Assembly (NCBI GenBank): GCA_002399285.1
Contig: DHDI01000029.1
Span: forward strand, 1 to 64,000
Reading direction: 5' to 3'
DNA: 64,000 nt
From: Thermoanaerobacterales bacterium UBA4880
Lineage (GTDB): Bacteria; Bacillota; Thermoanaerobacteria; Thermoanaerobacterales; UBA4877
Shown piece by piece: positions 8,509 through 16,688 of this stretch (positions within the stretch are counted from its first letter, which is position 1; every line of letters begins with the position of its first letter). Below the pieces are notes generated by a model. That model worked only from the letters and a program-made list of their open reading frames with translations, had not been told where the DNA came from and made no database searches. A program made the translations under genes and the position numbers.

Positions 8509-8695
8509 GCATATACGGCCAAGAGAAAACCCAAATGAATAAGTAATTATCAGAGAGTAAAAGAAAATTACGCTAATGTGCCAACGGAGAACGATTATTG
8601 GTCAAACAAGGTCAGATTTGGATTTGCATATATGGCCCAATATGGTAAAATAATAGATGTAAAGAGAAATAAAGCCAATGAAAGGAGGCGATGGT

Positions 8696-8986
8696 ATGTA
8701 TACGTTAATGCTTCTGGCGGTTGGCATAATCTCCAGCTTGGTGTTCCATCCCATGTTTAATAATAAGGCAGGCAGCACTTATTCAGAGAAGCTGAATAAG
8801 ATTTACGGCACATACTGGTCGGCACTGATAGCTAATATTTTAGGCGCATGGGTTGGCGATGCTCTTCTGGGCGACTGGGGCTGGATGGCAGGCGGCTTCA
8901 ATGTGATAGCCGGTTTCATCGGCGCGATTGTCATTGAATATGTCTGGTATCTTATCGTAAGAAATAAAAGTACTAACGCAGCGTAA
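8696..8986 (+). CDS. Small YeaQ/GlsB-like membrane protein
   Basis: A 96-residue protein with three hydrophobic segments (about residues 3-18, 40-60 and 63-85) and glycine-rich turns (GAWVGDALLGDWG, NVIAGFIGAI). These resemble the transglycosylase-associated/GlsB-YeaQ stress family, which often accompanies Asp23 genes. The start at 8696 is preferred because AAAGGAGG lies 7 nt before it; an ATG 18 nt upstream has no such site. Family membership rests on glycine and hydrophobic pattern only. Confidence 0.7.
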   Translation: MYTLMLLAVGIISSLVFHPMFNNKAGSTYSEKLNKIYGTYWSALIANILGAWVGDALLGDWGWMAGGFNVIAGFIGAIVIEYVWYLIVRNKSTNAA

Positions 8987-9015
8987 AAAATATTCATAAG
9001 AATAGATTTTGTAAA

Positions 9016-9046
9016 GGGACGGGTCGATTTAAACCCGCCCTTTTAT
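9016..9046 (+). terminator. Rho-independent terminator
   Basis: GGGACGGGT, an 8-nt loop, ACCCGCCC (one bulged base) and TTTT, 30 nt after the small membrane protein gene. Confidence 0.7.
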
Positions 9047-9143
9047 TATATATTGCGGATTTGTCCATGAAAGGCGGTACTTTAACAATCGTTTTCCTTA
9101 GAGTATAATATATAGAGATATTGCTTATGCGAGGTGGGGCCGA

Positions 9144-10562
9144 GTGGATAAATCGCTGAGGGAGTTTTCGTGGGACATATTGGAAATGATCGATATGGGC
9201 ATCCATGTCGTCGATTCAAAGGGGGTCACCGTTTTCTACAACGCCGCGATGGGCCGGCTGGAAATGACGGAGCCGTCCGACATGATGGGCAAGGGCCTGG
9301 CCGAGATGTTTCCGTCTTTAAACCGCGGCAGCAGTACGCTGCTCTATGTGCTGCAGACGGGGGAGACCATCGTCGACAGGGTGCAGACTTATTTTAATTA
9401 CCGGGGACAGGAGATAACGACGATAAACACGACCTGCCCGCTGCTGAAAAACAACAGGGTGATCGGCGCCGTGGAGATAGCCAGGGATATTACCAAGCTC
9501 AGAGAGCTTGCCGAGAAGGTGTCCTATACCCGTAAGAAGGGCAATGAAAGGCAGCCTAGGCAGACCAGGGAGCGGCTGAGGTACGGCTTTACGGATATCA
9601 TAGGAGAGAGCAGGGGGATAAGGGACGCGGTCGGCATAGCTGAAAAGGTCGCTCATACCTCCTCTCCGGTGCTGATATACGGCGAAACGGGCACGGGCAA
9701 GGAGATGTTCGCCCAGAGCATCCACCGGGCGGGGATGAGGGGCGGCCAGGCCTTCGTCACCCAGAACTGTGCGGCGCTGCCGGAGAGCCTGTTGGAAGGC
9801 ATACTGTTCGGCACGGTGAAGGGCGGCTTTACGGGGGCGGTGGACCGGCCCGGCCTGTTCGAGCTGGCGGACCGCGGCACGCTGCTCCTGGATGAGATAA
9901 ATTCCATGGGGACGGGGCTCCAGGCTAAGATGCTGAGGGTGCTTCAGGACGGGTTTGTGAGGAGGATCGGCGATACGGGAGTGACGCCCGTGGACGTGAG
10001 GATTATATCCACAGCCAACAAGGACCCCATGAAGAGCATGGAAGACGGCACTTTGAGGAAGGATCTGTTTTACCGGCTGAGCGTGGTCTACATAAAGATA
10101 CCTCCGCTGAGGGAGAGGAAGGAAGATATACCCGTACTGTCCCGGCACTTTATAAACAGGTTCAACGCCAGGCTGAAGAAGAATGTGACCGGCCTGGCCG
10201 ACGGGGTGAAGGACCTGTTTGTGAAGTACGACTGGCCGGGCAACGTGCGGGAATTGGAAAACGCCGTAGAGGGAGCCATGAATGTGGCAAACGGCGATAT
10301 CATTGAACTTTGCGATCTGCCTCCCTATCTCTTCGGGGACGATGACGGCCATAGAGAGAAGACGGGCGGATATACGCTTCCGGTATACGGTCCGGCAGAG
10401 GGCGGCCCGGCCCTGGACGATATGCTGGACGATATGGAGCGGGAGATCATCATAAACGCATTGAAGTCCAGCGGCGGCAATGTGACTCGCTCTGCCGAGA
10501 AGCTGAATATAAAGCGGCAGACGCTTCAGTACAAGATGAAAAAGTACGGCTTAAGGATGTGA
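9144..10562 (+). CDS. Sigma-54-dependent activator with PAS domain (RocR-like)
   Basis: A 472-residue enhancer-binding protein. A PAS sensor covers about residues 10-115 (GIHVVDSKGVTVFYNAAMGR). The AAA+ domain runs from about 150 to 385, with Walker A GETGTGKE at 180-187, Walker B LLLDE near 247-251, and a GAFTGA loop that reads GGFTGA near 227-232. A Fis-type helix-turn-helix ends the protein (NVTRSAEKLNIKRQTLQYKM). RocR-type activators of arginine/ornithine catabolism have this layout. The start is GTG at 9144 behind GAGGTGGGG, with a promoter-like TTAACA-16-TATAAT at 9082-9109. The obvious target is the -24/-12 promoter of the ord operon at 16634, 6 kb downstream; that link is inferred. 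Confidence 0.9.
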   Translation: MDKSLREFSWDILEMIDMGIHVVDSKGVTVFYNAAMGRLEMTEPSDMMGKGLAEMFPSLNRGSSTLLYVLQTGETIVDRVQTYFNYRGQEITTINTTCPLLKNNRVIGAVEIARDITKLRELAEKVSYTRKKGNERQPRQTRERLRYGFTDIIGESRGIRDAVGIAEKVAHTSSPVLIYGETGTGKEMFAQSIHRAGMRGGQAFVTQNCAALPESLLEGILFGTVKGGFTGAVDRPGLFELADRGTLLLDEINSMGTGLQAKMLRVLQDGFVRRIGDTGVTPVDVRIISTANKDPMKSMEDGTLRKDLFYRLSVVYIKIPPLRERKEDIPVLSRHFINRFNARLKKNVTGLADGVKDLFVKYDWPGNVRELENAVEGAMNVANGDIIELCDLPPYLFGDDDGHREKTGGYTLPVYGPAEGGPALDDMLDDMEREIIINALKSSGGNVTRSAEKLNIKRQTLQYKMKKYGLRM

Positions 10563-10651
10563 GTAGATAAACAGTTTTTGTAACACCTTTGTGTGGGCGC
10601 TAAATATTATATAGGAGAGGACCGAAATCAATTTAAAAGAAGGAAAGCAAA

Positions 10652-11380
10652 ATGGAGATATATGCGCTCACATGGAATATAAAGGCGGGAAGGGATGCCG
10701 GCGGGAGCCGCCCGTGCGGCAGGAAAGAAAACTTAAATACGATCGCCGGGACTATAGCGGACTGCGGAGCCGATATAGCCTGCCTGCAGGAGGTGGATCT
10801 CGTTACCCTGCGCTGCGGCCGCATCGACCAGGCCGGATACATTGCGGAGAGACTCGCCGGCATCACCGGCGCGCCGTGGCAGTACGAGTATATGGCATCC
10901 ATAAGGATGTTTCCCGGCCGTTACGGGAATGCGGTCCTGAGCAGGTACCCGCTTACGGCCGTTATGCGGCTGCCGCTGCCCAAAAGATACGGAAGGGAAG
11001 ACCGCAGTTTCATACTGACCCGTGTTGACTGCGGCGGCGAATTGTATGCGGGAGCCTTTCACCTCGGGCTGAAGGGAGATCAGACGATACAGGCCGCAGG
11101 GATAAAGCGGGAGCTGTATGCCCACGGATTTGATGCCAAGAGGATGATCATAGGCGGCGATCTCAATCAGGGGGAGGGGTCTCTGCCATACGATATAATG
11201 CTGCATCATTCCTTTGAGATGTCAGACGGCGGGCCGCGCGGTGCAGCCACGCTGCAGGGCGGCGTTAAGGCGGATTTTTGGTTCGGATGCGGCGTGCCTG
11301 TAGATGCTTCGTGCAGCCGGGTACTGGATATTGATATTTCCGATCATCGTCCGGTGATGGTGTGTATCGCGGCGGACTGA
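10652..11380 (+). CDS. Endonuclease/exonuclease/phosphatase family protein
   Basis: A 242-residue metal-dependent phosphodiesterase-fold protein. The family signatures are ALTWNI at the N-terminus, CLQEVD (metal-binding Glu), GNAVLSRYPL, the central GAFHL, IIGGDLNQ (Asp and Asn) and C-terminal DISDHRPV (Asp-His pair). The fold covers DNA repair nucleases, phospholipases and inositol phosphatases, and the sequence does not choose between them. It has an AAGGAAAG ribosome site and sits between the RocR-like regulator and the ornithine racemase gene, both on the same strand, so co-transcription with the regulator is possible. Confidence 0.88.
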   Translation: MEIYALTWNIKAGRDAGGSRPCGRKENLNTIAGTIADCGADIACLQEVDLVTLRCGRIDQAGYIAERLAGITGAPWQYEYMASIRMFPGRYGNAVLSRYPLTAVMRLPLPKRYGREDRSFILTRVDCGGELYAGAFHLGLKGDQTIQAAGIKRELYAHGFDAKRMIIGGDLNQGEGSLPYDIMLHHSFEMSDGGPRGAATLQGGVKADFWFGCGVPVDASCSRVLDIDISDHRPVMVCIAAD

Positions 11381-11448
11381 TGCAAAAAAACCGGAGGTCA
11401 CACGGCGGTATACTATAAAAATGTAAAAAACTTTTGGAGGGGAAGACA

Positions 11449-12510
11449 ATGTATCCATTGTTGGAGATAAACTTAGACAGGATAGAATGCAATACGCGCT
11501 TTATCACCGGACTGTGCCGGGAGAAGAATATAAAGGTGATGGGGGTTACCAAGGGAGCATGCGCCATGCCGGAGGTCGCGGCGGCCATGGTGAAGGGCGG
11601 GGCGGCCGCCTTGGGCGATGCGAGGCTCAAGAATATAGCGGCCTTAAAGAGGGCCGGTTTTTCACTGCCCGTCTATCTCATAAGGATACCCATGATCTCG
11701 GAGGTGCCGCAGCTGGTGGAGTTGGCGGAGGGCAGCCTCAATTCCGAGGTATCCGTGATAAGGGCCATATCCGGCGAGGCGGTGAAGGCGGGGAAGATGC
11801 ACAATGTGATCCTCATGGTGGACGTGGGTGACTTGAGAGAGGGAGTGCTGCCGGAGGATGCCGTTAGGACGGCTGGGGAGATAATTGACCTGCCGGGCGT
11901 CAGGCTGGAAGGGATAGGCACCAACCTGGGCTGCTACGGCGGGGTTATAGCGACCGGTGAGAACACGGGCAGGCTGGCCGGCCTGGCCAGGGATATAGAG
12001 CGGCGGTACGGCATCAAGCTCGCCACGGTATCGGGAGGGACCTCCGCCACGCTGCCGCTGATGAGGGAGGGCGGCCTGGCCGAAGGCGTGAATCAGCTGC
12101 GCATCGGAGAGGGCATACTCTTAGGCACCGATCCCACATATGGCACGCCCATGCCGGGCCTCAAGCAGGACACCATGATCCTCAGGGCCGAGGTGGTGGA
12201 GGCAAAGACAAAGCCCTCCATGCCGATAGGCGAGATAGGCAAGAATTCCTTCGGAGAGGTTCCCGTGTATGTGGATAAGGGCCTCATGAAGAGAGTCATA
12301 GTTGCGGTAGGCAAGCAGGACTGCCGCGTAGAGGGACTCACGCCGCTGGACGAGCGCATTGAGATAATAGGAGCCAGCAGCGACCACATGATCTTGGACG
12401 TCACCTCCGCAGAAGATTTTAAGCCGGGGGATATCATAGGATTCAGGGTTTCCTATGCCGCCATGCTCAGCCTGATGACGTCGGCCTATGTGGATAAAAA
12501 ATTCATATGA
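11449..12510 (+). CDS. orr: PLP-dependent ornithine (alanine-type) racemase
   Basis: A 353-residue fold-III PLP enzyme that fits ornithine racemase, which converts L-ornithine to D-ornithine, the substrate of the D-ornithine aminomutase encoded 7 kb downstream. The PLP lysine is in GVTKGACA (about K35), and SGGTSATLPLMREG contributes the phosphate-binding region near residue 190. Lysine/alanine racemases of the same family cannot be excluded without the context. The ATG at 11449 has GGAGGGG 6 nt upstream; a TTG 15 nt earlier would place that site inside the gene. The TGA stop is the first three bases of a family A repeat. Confidence 0.9.
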   Translation: MYPLLEINLDRIECNTRFITGLCREKNIKVMGVTKGACAMPEVAAAMVKGGAAALGDARLKNIAALKRAGFSLPVYLIRIPMISEVPQLVELAEGSLNSEVSVIRAISGEAVKAGKMHNVILMVDVGDLREGVLPEDAVRTAGEIIDLPGVRLEGIGTNLGCYGGVIATGENTGRLAGLARDIERRYGIKLATVSGGTSATLPLMREGGLAEGVNQLRIGEGILLGTDPTYGTPMPGLKQDTMILRAEVVEAKTKPSMPIGEIGKNSFGEVPVYVDKGLMKRVIVAVGKQDCRVEGLTPLDERIEIIGASSDHMILDVTSAEDFKPGDIIGFRVSYAAMLSLMTSAYVDKKFI

Positions 12511-12536
12511 CACAAGGGCACGGTTCTCTTGTGCTG
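12508..12536 (+). repeat. Short palindromic repeat family A, copy 1 (overlaps orr stop)
   Basis: TGACACAAGGGCACGGTTCT then CTTGTGCTG. The outer arms CACAAG and CTTGTG are complementary. Its first three bases are the stop codon of orr. Confidence 0.75.
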
Positions 12537-12539
12537 TTC

Positions 12540-12559
12540 GCGAGATTGGCATCGGCCTG
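12540..12559 (-). repeat. Dispersed repeat family B, copy 3 (one end, reversed)
   Basis: The reverse complement reads CAGGCCGATGCCAATCTCGC, which matches the left end of copy 9 closely. It directly follows a family A copy, so two repeat families abut here. Confidence 0.65.
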
Positions 12560-12602
12560 CCTTGACCGGCCGGGCCGCATTATAAAATAGTATATGGGAT
12601 AA

Positions 12603-12631
12603 TTGACTGAGGAAATGCTTTCTAATATAAT
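12603..12631 (+). promoter_or_regulatory. Sigma-A promoter for satD operon
   Basis: TTGACT, 17 nt, TATAAT. The leader of about 75 nt to the SatD start contains a small hairpin (TCACC/GGTGA near 12669-12686). Confidence 0.7.
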
Positions 12632-12712
12632 GAATTTATCACCGGTGTAAGGGTGAATAATGCGATATCACCTTTAAGGGGGTGAAATATTTCGGGAACG
12701 AAGGGGTATGCC

Positions 12713-13345
12713 ATGAACGCAGTCATAACTATGGACGTCATCGGCTCAAAACAGCTGCTTTCGCGGGGCTATTCCAAGAACGGATTCTACCGGTCGGCCG
12801 ACAGGGCGAGCGAGGCCATGGCGGACCGTCTGCTGACGCGGTTTTCCATATCCCGAGGGGATGAGATACAGGGGATCATAGAGAGCCCCGCGGATATTCC
12901 CGTGACAGTCAGAAATCTAAGGTACTTTTTCCTGCCCGCACTGCTCAGGATAGGGGTAGGCATAGGCGAGACCGACCTGCCGTTGGTCTATGACAGCTCG
13001 TGGGAGATGGACGGCCAGGCCTTCCACCGCGCGCGGGAGGCATTGGACGCCGAAAGGGATATAAAGACACCCTGCACGCGCATATCATCAGGCCAAAGCG
13101 ATATGGACTCTGCGGCCAACGTGATCTATCTTTTGGCCGACGCCATAGAATCGAAATGGACGATGCCCCAGTGGCAGGCGGTGTACGCATACGAGAGCTG
13201 CGGAACATACCGCGCGGCCGGGGAGATGTTGGGCGTGGCCGCTCAGAACGCCGCCAAGAGATGCAAGGCCGCAAAGTACGGAGCGTTAAGAGAAGGGGAA
13301 GAATACCTGTCCCGGATCTTTGGCGCTGTCGGGAGGGATGGATAG
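12713..13345 (+). CDS. SatD family protein
   Basis: A 210-residue protein of the SatD family (first named in a streptococcal acid-tolerance operon; biochemical role unknown). It begins with a short conserved strand (AVITMDVIGSKQ), has a central GIGVGIGETDLPL typical of nucleotide-cyclase-like or SatD cores, and ends in a helix-turn-helix-like region (TYRAAGEMLGVAAQNAAKRC) that could bind DNA. AAGGGG precedes the ATG. Its stop is immediately followed by the start of the DUF3307 gene, so the two are translationally coupled; SatD and DUF3307 are commonly paired. Confidence 0.85.
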   Translation: MNAVITMDVIGSKQLLSRGYSKNGFYRSADRASEAMADRLLTRFSISRGDEIQGIIESPADIPVTVRNLRYFFLPALLRIGVGIGETDLPLVYDSSWEMDGQAFHRAREALDAERDIKTPCTRISSGQSDMDSAANVIYLLADAIESKWTMPQWQAVYAYESCGTYRAAGEMLGVAAQNAAKRCKAAKYGALREGEEYLSRIFGAVGRDG

Positions 13346-14005
13346 ATGAACCTGTTTTTGCTCGCCCACGGGCTGGGCGATTACGTGTGCCAGTCCGATA
13401 CCTTAGTAAATATGAAGAAAGAGGGAAATCTCCGAGGATATGCCGTTCATTTCCTGATCATACTGCTGTTTGATCTCATTGCCGTTATACCCATCTTGTC
13501 GTGGCAAAGTATGCTCGCCGCGCTCATAATAGCCGCAGCCCATATACTCATAGACTACGTCAGATACATACTGTTTAAAAGCGACAACGTCTATCTGTTT
13601 CTGATAGACCAGTGCGCTCATATTTTAGTCATTTTAGCCGTGTCGGTTTTGCTTTCTCTTCCATCATACAGCCCGTTATACGTTGACTACGCGGTCATAT
13701 ATGTATACGTGGTTTTCGGGGGTGCGCTGCTCATAAGGCATGTGCTGGACACCATAGCGCTTCAGTCCAGCCAGTATGCCGTTAGAAATGCGGGAAAGAT
13801 CGTAGGAATTCTTGAAAGGAGTATAATTCTCATACTGGCAGCCATTGGGGAGATATCGGCCATAGGTTTTGTGATAGCGGCCAAATCCATCGCCCGCTTC
13901 AAGGAACTCAATGACAAGGAGTTCGCCGAATACTATCTCATAGGGACCATGCTGTCGGTGCTGCTGGCGCTGGTGGGCGGCTTGGCCGCCAAGAGCTTAG
14001 TGTGA
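13346..14005 (+). CDS. DUF3307 membrane protein, partner of SatD
   Basis: A 219-residue integral membrane protein with about six hydrophobic segments. The N-terminus AHGLGDYVCQSDTLVNMKKE and the HFLIILLFDLI segment with a downstream AAHILIDYVRY match DUF3307, whose histidines and aspartates resemble a metal-dependent membrane hydrolase pattern. Biochemical function is unknown. It starts on the base after the SatD stop. Its TGA stop is the start of a family A repeat, so the last residues (AAKSLV) may differ from relatives lacking the repeat. Confidence 0.85.
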   Translation: MNLFLLAHGLGDYVCQSDTLVNMKKEGNLRGYAVHFLIILLFDLIAVIPILSWQSMLAALIIAAAHILIDYVRYILFKSDNVYLFLIDQCAHILVILAVSVLLSLPSYSPLYVDYAVIYVYVVFGGALLIRHVLDTIALQSSQYAVRNAGKIVGILERSIILILAAIGEISAIGFVIAAKSIARFKELNDKEFAEYYLIGTMLSVLLALVGGLAAKSLV

Positions 14006-14032
14006 CACAGGGGGACGGTTCTGTTGTGCTGA
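14003..14032 (+). repeat. Short palindromic repeat family A, copy 2 (overlaps DUF3307 stop)
   Basis: TGACACAGGGGGACGGTTCT then GTTGTGCTG. The leading TGA is the stop codon of the upstream gene, exactly as in copy 1. Confidence 0.75.
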
Positions 14033-14387
14033 GGTATTTGACACCTATGGGTAGTGAAATCTCTGAAGACCCTTGGAAACAATGGATTTCACATCTTCCA
14101 GCAGGGTTAAAAAAGTGCACAATGTTAGGCTACTTCCTGTGTATAATGAGGTGAATTGATCTTTTGAGAGGTCGATCTATATAGCATTTAGGCGGGAGAA
14201 GCCCTGCAGGACCGCCTTATTATAGTTATACTTGTGATTTTGTGCTAAATAAGGTCCAAAAGTTGGACCTTTATGAATATTTACAATAAATATTGAAAGC
14301 TATATTAATATCAAAAAGAAGTTGGAGATGATTCCAATGGACTTATTATGATATGCTAAAAATATTATAAAAAAGGAGGAACAATAA
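14006..14387. other. Intergenic region with hairpins, no gene seen
   Basis: The 380 bp hold the rest of the family A copy, an imperfect GGCGG/CCGCC hairpin near 14188-14216, and a perfect 9-bp hairpin at 14251-14271 (described separately). No coding frame is convincing. The segment just before the next gene is AT-rich and would hold its promoter. Confidence 0.5.
14251..14274. terminator. Perfect 9-bp hairpin
   Basis: AAGGTCCAA, AAG loop, TTGGACCTT, then TAT. The stem is strong but the T-tail is short. It could be a terminator or a leader hairpin; it lies 115 bp before a secreted-protein gene. Confidence 0.45.
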
Positions 14388-15074
14388 ATGACCGCGGGTA
14401 AAAAGATAATAGCGTTAATTGCCTGCGTTCTGCTGCTTACAACATCGTTCTCTGCCGCTTTTGCATCGGATGATATCTCGAACATAAAAGTTAATGGTGG
14501 AAACGGTGAAGTTAGATCTATTGTAATCAAGGGAGAAGACAACATAAAGAAATTAACTGAGATGGGCATTATAAGGTCTAACCTTTATGCCGGCAATAAA
14601 GACGAAGGCGTTCAATCCATAGTCATAAAGGGCAAAGAAAATATTGATGCACTCAAAGGCCTGCACCTTCGCGTTTATACGGAGACGGCAGAGGGCGAAG
14701 TCAGCAATTTGAGTGATGATAAAGTTACTCCCTATGGTACAACAAAACCGACTAAGACATGGGATCTAAATAATGGCGGAAGGGCTTTTACTTATAATTT
14801 CAAGTCATATATATACTCTGACTATAATTATATTCCCTATGATGATGGGTATGCTCCGTCCATATGTGTGACTATAGAGGAGTCATCTGCTCCGCATAAC
14901 TTGAAGATGCAGCTGATCGAATCGGGCACGGACAAAGTTGTCGCTACATTTGAAGAGTATATAGACGATGAGCAGGATTGGATGATAGGTAAGCTGTCTT
15001 CCAATAAAACATACTATATCAAATTTATCAGCCCGGACAATGTACAGATAAAAGGTTCAGGCGGTGTGGCATAA
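14388..15074 (+). CDS. Secreted protein of unknown function
   Basis: A 228-residue protein with a clear signal peptide (basic MTAGKK, hydrophobic core, cleavage after AFA near residue 26). The mature part has an internal repeat: RSIVIKGEDNIKKL near residue 43 and QSIVIKGKENIDAL near residue 77. The C-terminal half (residues 120-225) is beta-rich with Tyr-rich strands and may be a pre-peptidase-type beta sandwich (LIESGTDKVVATFE, LSSNKTYYIKF). No catalytic motif is seen. AAGGAGG precedes the ATG. It is probably monocistronic and lower in GC than the ornithine genes. Confidence 0.75.
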   Translation: MTAGKKIIALIACVLLLTTSFSAAFASDDISNIKVNGGNGEVRSIVIKGEDNIKKLTEMGIIRSNLYAGNKDEGVQSIVIKGKENIDALKGLHLRVYTETAEGEVSNLSDDKVTPYGTTKPTKTWDLNNGGRAFTYNFKSYIYSDYNYIPYDDGYAPSICVTIEESSAPHNLKMQLIESGTDKVVATFEEYIDDEQDWMIGKLSSNKTYYIKFISPDNVQIKGSGGVA

Positions 15075-15222
15075 AACAAGCAAGCTTATATATTAACGAA
15101 AATATTTTAAATGACTGCCAACCTTTAGGTTTTTGCAAGTTAGCAGTCTTTATTTTATTAAAATATGCCTATTTTGAAATCTGAATTAACTATATTATAC
15201 ATATGGAAAATTATAATATTGA

Positions 15223-15553
15223 ATGTATGGTGATAGGAATGGAATTTATCATGGGTTCACAATGCTGTTGTTTGTGGCATTGCCTATAAATGTGTTTGCA
15301 CAGGATGTTGACTATAAGTGCGGATAAATTTTTTAAGACCTTGTATAAACCGATTGATACTACTATAGATGTGAACACGGATCTGGGTTTTATAATCATT
15401 ACCACCCCTGCCGGGCAGAAGGGAGGCTATGCTGTAGAGAGCGATATCGTAAAGGCGGATCATGATTCAGCTGACAGTTTGGATTCAACTCCAGGGAAGA
15501 AAGCAATGTTGGATTTTAAACATAAATACCTGTACTTTAAGCCTCTATTTTAA
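15223..15553 (+). pseudogene. Degraded small secreted-protein gene (tentative)
   Basis: A 34-codon frame at 15223-15327 ends in what looks like a signal peptide (MLLFVALPINVFAQ) and stops soon after the predicted cleavage site. A second frame then continues with protein-like sequence (KFFKTLYKPIDTTIDV, GFIIITTPAGQKGGYAVE) to a stop at 15553. A single frameshift near 15325 would join them. I do not recognise the family. TATAAT lies just upstream but no ribosome site is obvious. It may instead be chance coding. Confidence 0.35.
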
Positions 15554-15591
15554 CAGTCAGCCTGCGGGAACATTTAGATACAAGATCAATT

Positions 15592-15622
15592 AACACAAGG
15601 GGACGGAATCCCCTGTGCTGTT
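15592..15622 (+). repeat. Short palindromic repeat family A, copy 3
   Basis: TAACACAAGGGGACGGAATC then CCCTGTGCTGT. The arms CACAAGGGG and CCCCTGTG are nearly complementary. It lies 36 bp after the tentative pseudogene. Confidence 0.7.
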
Positions 15623-15675
15623 AAGAAAATGTTAAGAAGTTCATAAGCAGCAGTTAAAACATTTCTTCATATAGT
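15621..15675 (+). promoter_or_regulatory. Phased direct repeats (Pho-box-like) with -10 box
   Basis: TTAAGA at 15621, TTAAGA at 15632, ATAAGC at 15643 and TTAAAA at 15654 are spaced exactly 11 bp. TATAGT follows at 15670. Direct repeats at 11-bp phase are what PhoP/PhoB-type response regulators bind; the assignment is inference. The next features downstream are a terminator at 15710 and a CDS at 15934. Confidence 0.5.
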
Positions 15676-15681
15676 GTGGTT

Positions 15682-15746
15682 TAATAATACAAGAGGATAA
15701 AGTATAGATACGGTTATATTGTCGCGTATAACCGTGTTTTTATTTT
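15682..15746 (+). ncRNA. Candidate small RNA ending in a strong terminator
   Basis: A promoter-like array ends near 15675 and a good terminator lies at 15710-15746, with no frame between. If transcription starts about 7 nt after the TATAGT box, the product would be roughly 65 nt. It may equally be the orphan terminator of the decayed gene upstream. Confidence 0.3.
15710..15746 (+). terminator. Rho-independent terminator
   Basis: ACGGTTATA, loop TTGTCGCG, TATAACCGT, then GTTTTTATTTT: a perfect 9-bp stem with a good T-tail. Confidence 0.8.
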
Positions 15747-15933
15747 AAATTCTATCCCGGACTCTGCATAAACTGAAAATGACAGTACCAAGTAATTTTG
15801 TTAGAATAAAGTTGTAAATAAATTGTCAAATCAACAATAAACTATATACAGCGGGATGAAAACCGGGGATATTTATCCATATGATATATTGAAACGCGGC
15901 CGTTGGGAATGCCCGGCACAGGGGGAATAATTC

Positions 15934-16509
15934 GTGAAAGTGTTCAAAAGATCAAGGAAAAAAGCAATTCTATGGATCATCTTTTTTATCGTGGCCTGTC
16001 TGATCGTAAATAAATGCGTGATCCAGCCGCAGCGGGATGCACGGCTGAAGGAACAGCTCCATCAATATATGACGGTGAGGGAAAACCGATTGGAAGTTTT
16101 TAATTCCGCCATAGCGAAGAATGACGGTAAAACGCTGAATACCTGCGTGTATTTTGTCTCAGAGGCCTTGAGGGATAATGATATTCCGATCCCGGAGGGG
16201 ACCTGCAACACCACTCAGCTGATATCGGCGCTGGAAGACAGGGGATGGCGGAAGTATGAGTCTTATCAGAACTTGGAGCCGGGTGATATCGTATTTACCA
16301 CAGATACGGCGGGGAATAGAGACGGAAAGCCCACCCATTGCTATATCTTCATGGAATGGACTGAGGATGGAGGCTATGACCACGCCTACATATGCGACAA
16401 CCAGGCTACCGATTATGACGGCAAGCTGTATCATATCCGCAACATAAGGAATCCCGAAGAGGTAAACGGAATGATGAAGGAGGCCTTTGCCTTTTTCATG
16501 AAGCCATAG
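15934..16509 (+). CDS. Membrane-anchored protein, possible cysteine-peptidase (CHAP/NlpC-like) fold
   Basis: A 191-residue protein with a basic N-terminus and a single membrane helix (residues about 11-29), the rest presumably outside the cell. The domain shows TCVYFVSEALRDN (Cys at a helix start), LEPGDIVFTTD and THCYIFMEW. This Cys / GD.VF / His order recalls NlpC/P60 and CHAP amidases that cut peptidoglycan; the match is by pattern only. The start is GTG at 15934 behind AGGGGGA. Its TAG stop begins a sequence resembling family A repeats. Confidence 0.7.
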   Translation: MKVFKRSRKKAILWIIFFIVACLIVNKCVIQPQRDARLKEQLHQYMTVRENRLEVFNSAIAKNDGKTLNTCVYFVSEALRDNDIPIPEGTCNTTQLISALEDRGWRKYESYQNLEPGDIVFTTDTAGNRDGKPTHCYIFMEWTEDGGYDHAYICDNQATDYDGKLYHIRNIRNPEEVNGMMKEAFAFFMKP

Positions 16510-16532
16510 ACGCAGGGGGATGCCTTGTGTAG
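16507..16532 (+). repeat. Short repeat family A, copy 4 (degenerate, overlaps stop codon)
   Basis: TAGACGCAGGGGGATGCCTT then GTGTAG resembles TGACACAGGGGGACGG. The first three bases are the TAG stop of the upstream gene, the same register as copies 1 and 2. Confidence 0.4.
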
Positions 16533-16633
16533 TCATATACATGGTGCAAAAAAACTGGCACATGATAGCCTATATGCAAAATATTATGCGCATGGGCGGA
16601 CGGCTGCACCCTTGAATTTGCTGCATATCGGTG

Positions 16634-16649
16634 TGGCATGAAACTTGCT
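16634..16649 (+). promoter_or_regulatory. Sigma-54 (-24/-12) promoter of the ornithine operon
   Basis: TGGCATG, AAAC, TTGCT matches the consensus TGGCACG-N4-TTGCW, with exactly 10 bp between the GG and GC doublets. Transcription would begin near 16660, 29 nt before ord. An imperfect inverted repeat with ATGC/GCAT ends lies at 16574-16593 and could be an activator site. The RocR-like protein at 9144 is the likely activator. Confidence 0.85.
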
Positions 16650-16688
16650 AAATATATTTGCAAATCTAAAACTAAAGGAGAGATAAGT

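Noticed and set aside
9318..10352. A 344-codon open frame antisense to the RocR-like gene
   Set aside because: Histidine/proline/glycine-rich shadow of a GC-rich gene; the plus-strand frame has all AAA+ motifs.
11434..11448. TTG start of the racemase 15 nt upstream
   Set aside because: It would put the GGAGGGG ribosome site inside the coding region; the ATG at 11449 is correctly spaced.
16554..16575. TGGCAC near 16555 as the -24 element of the ornithine promoter
   Set aside because: The -12 GC doublet is not at the required 10-bp distance; the site at 16634 fits exactly.
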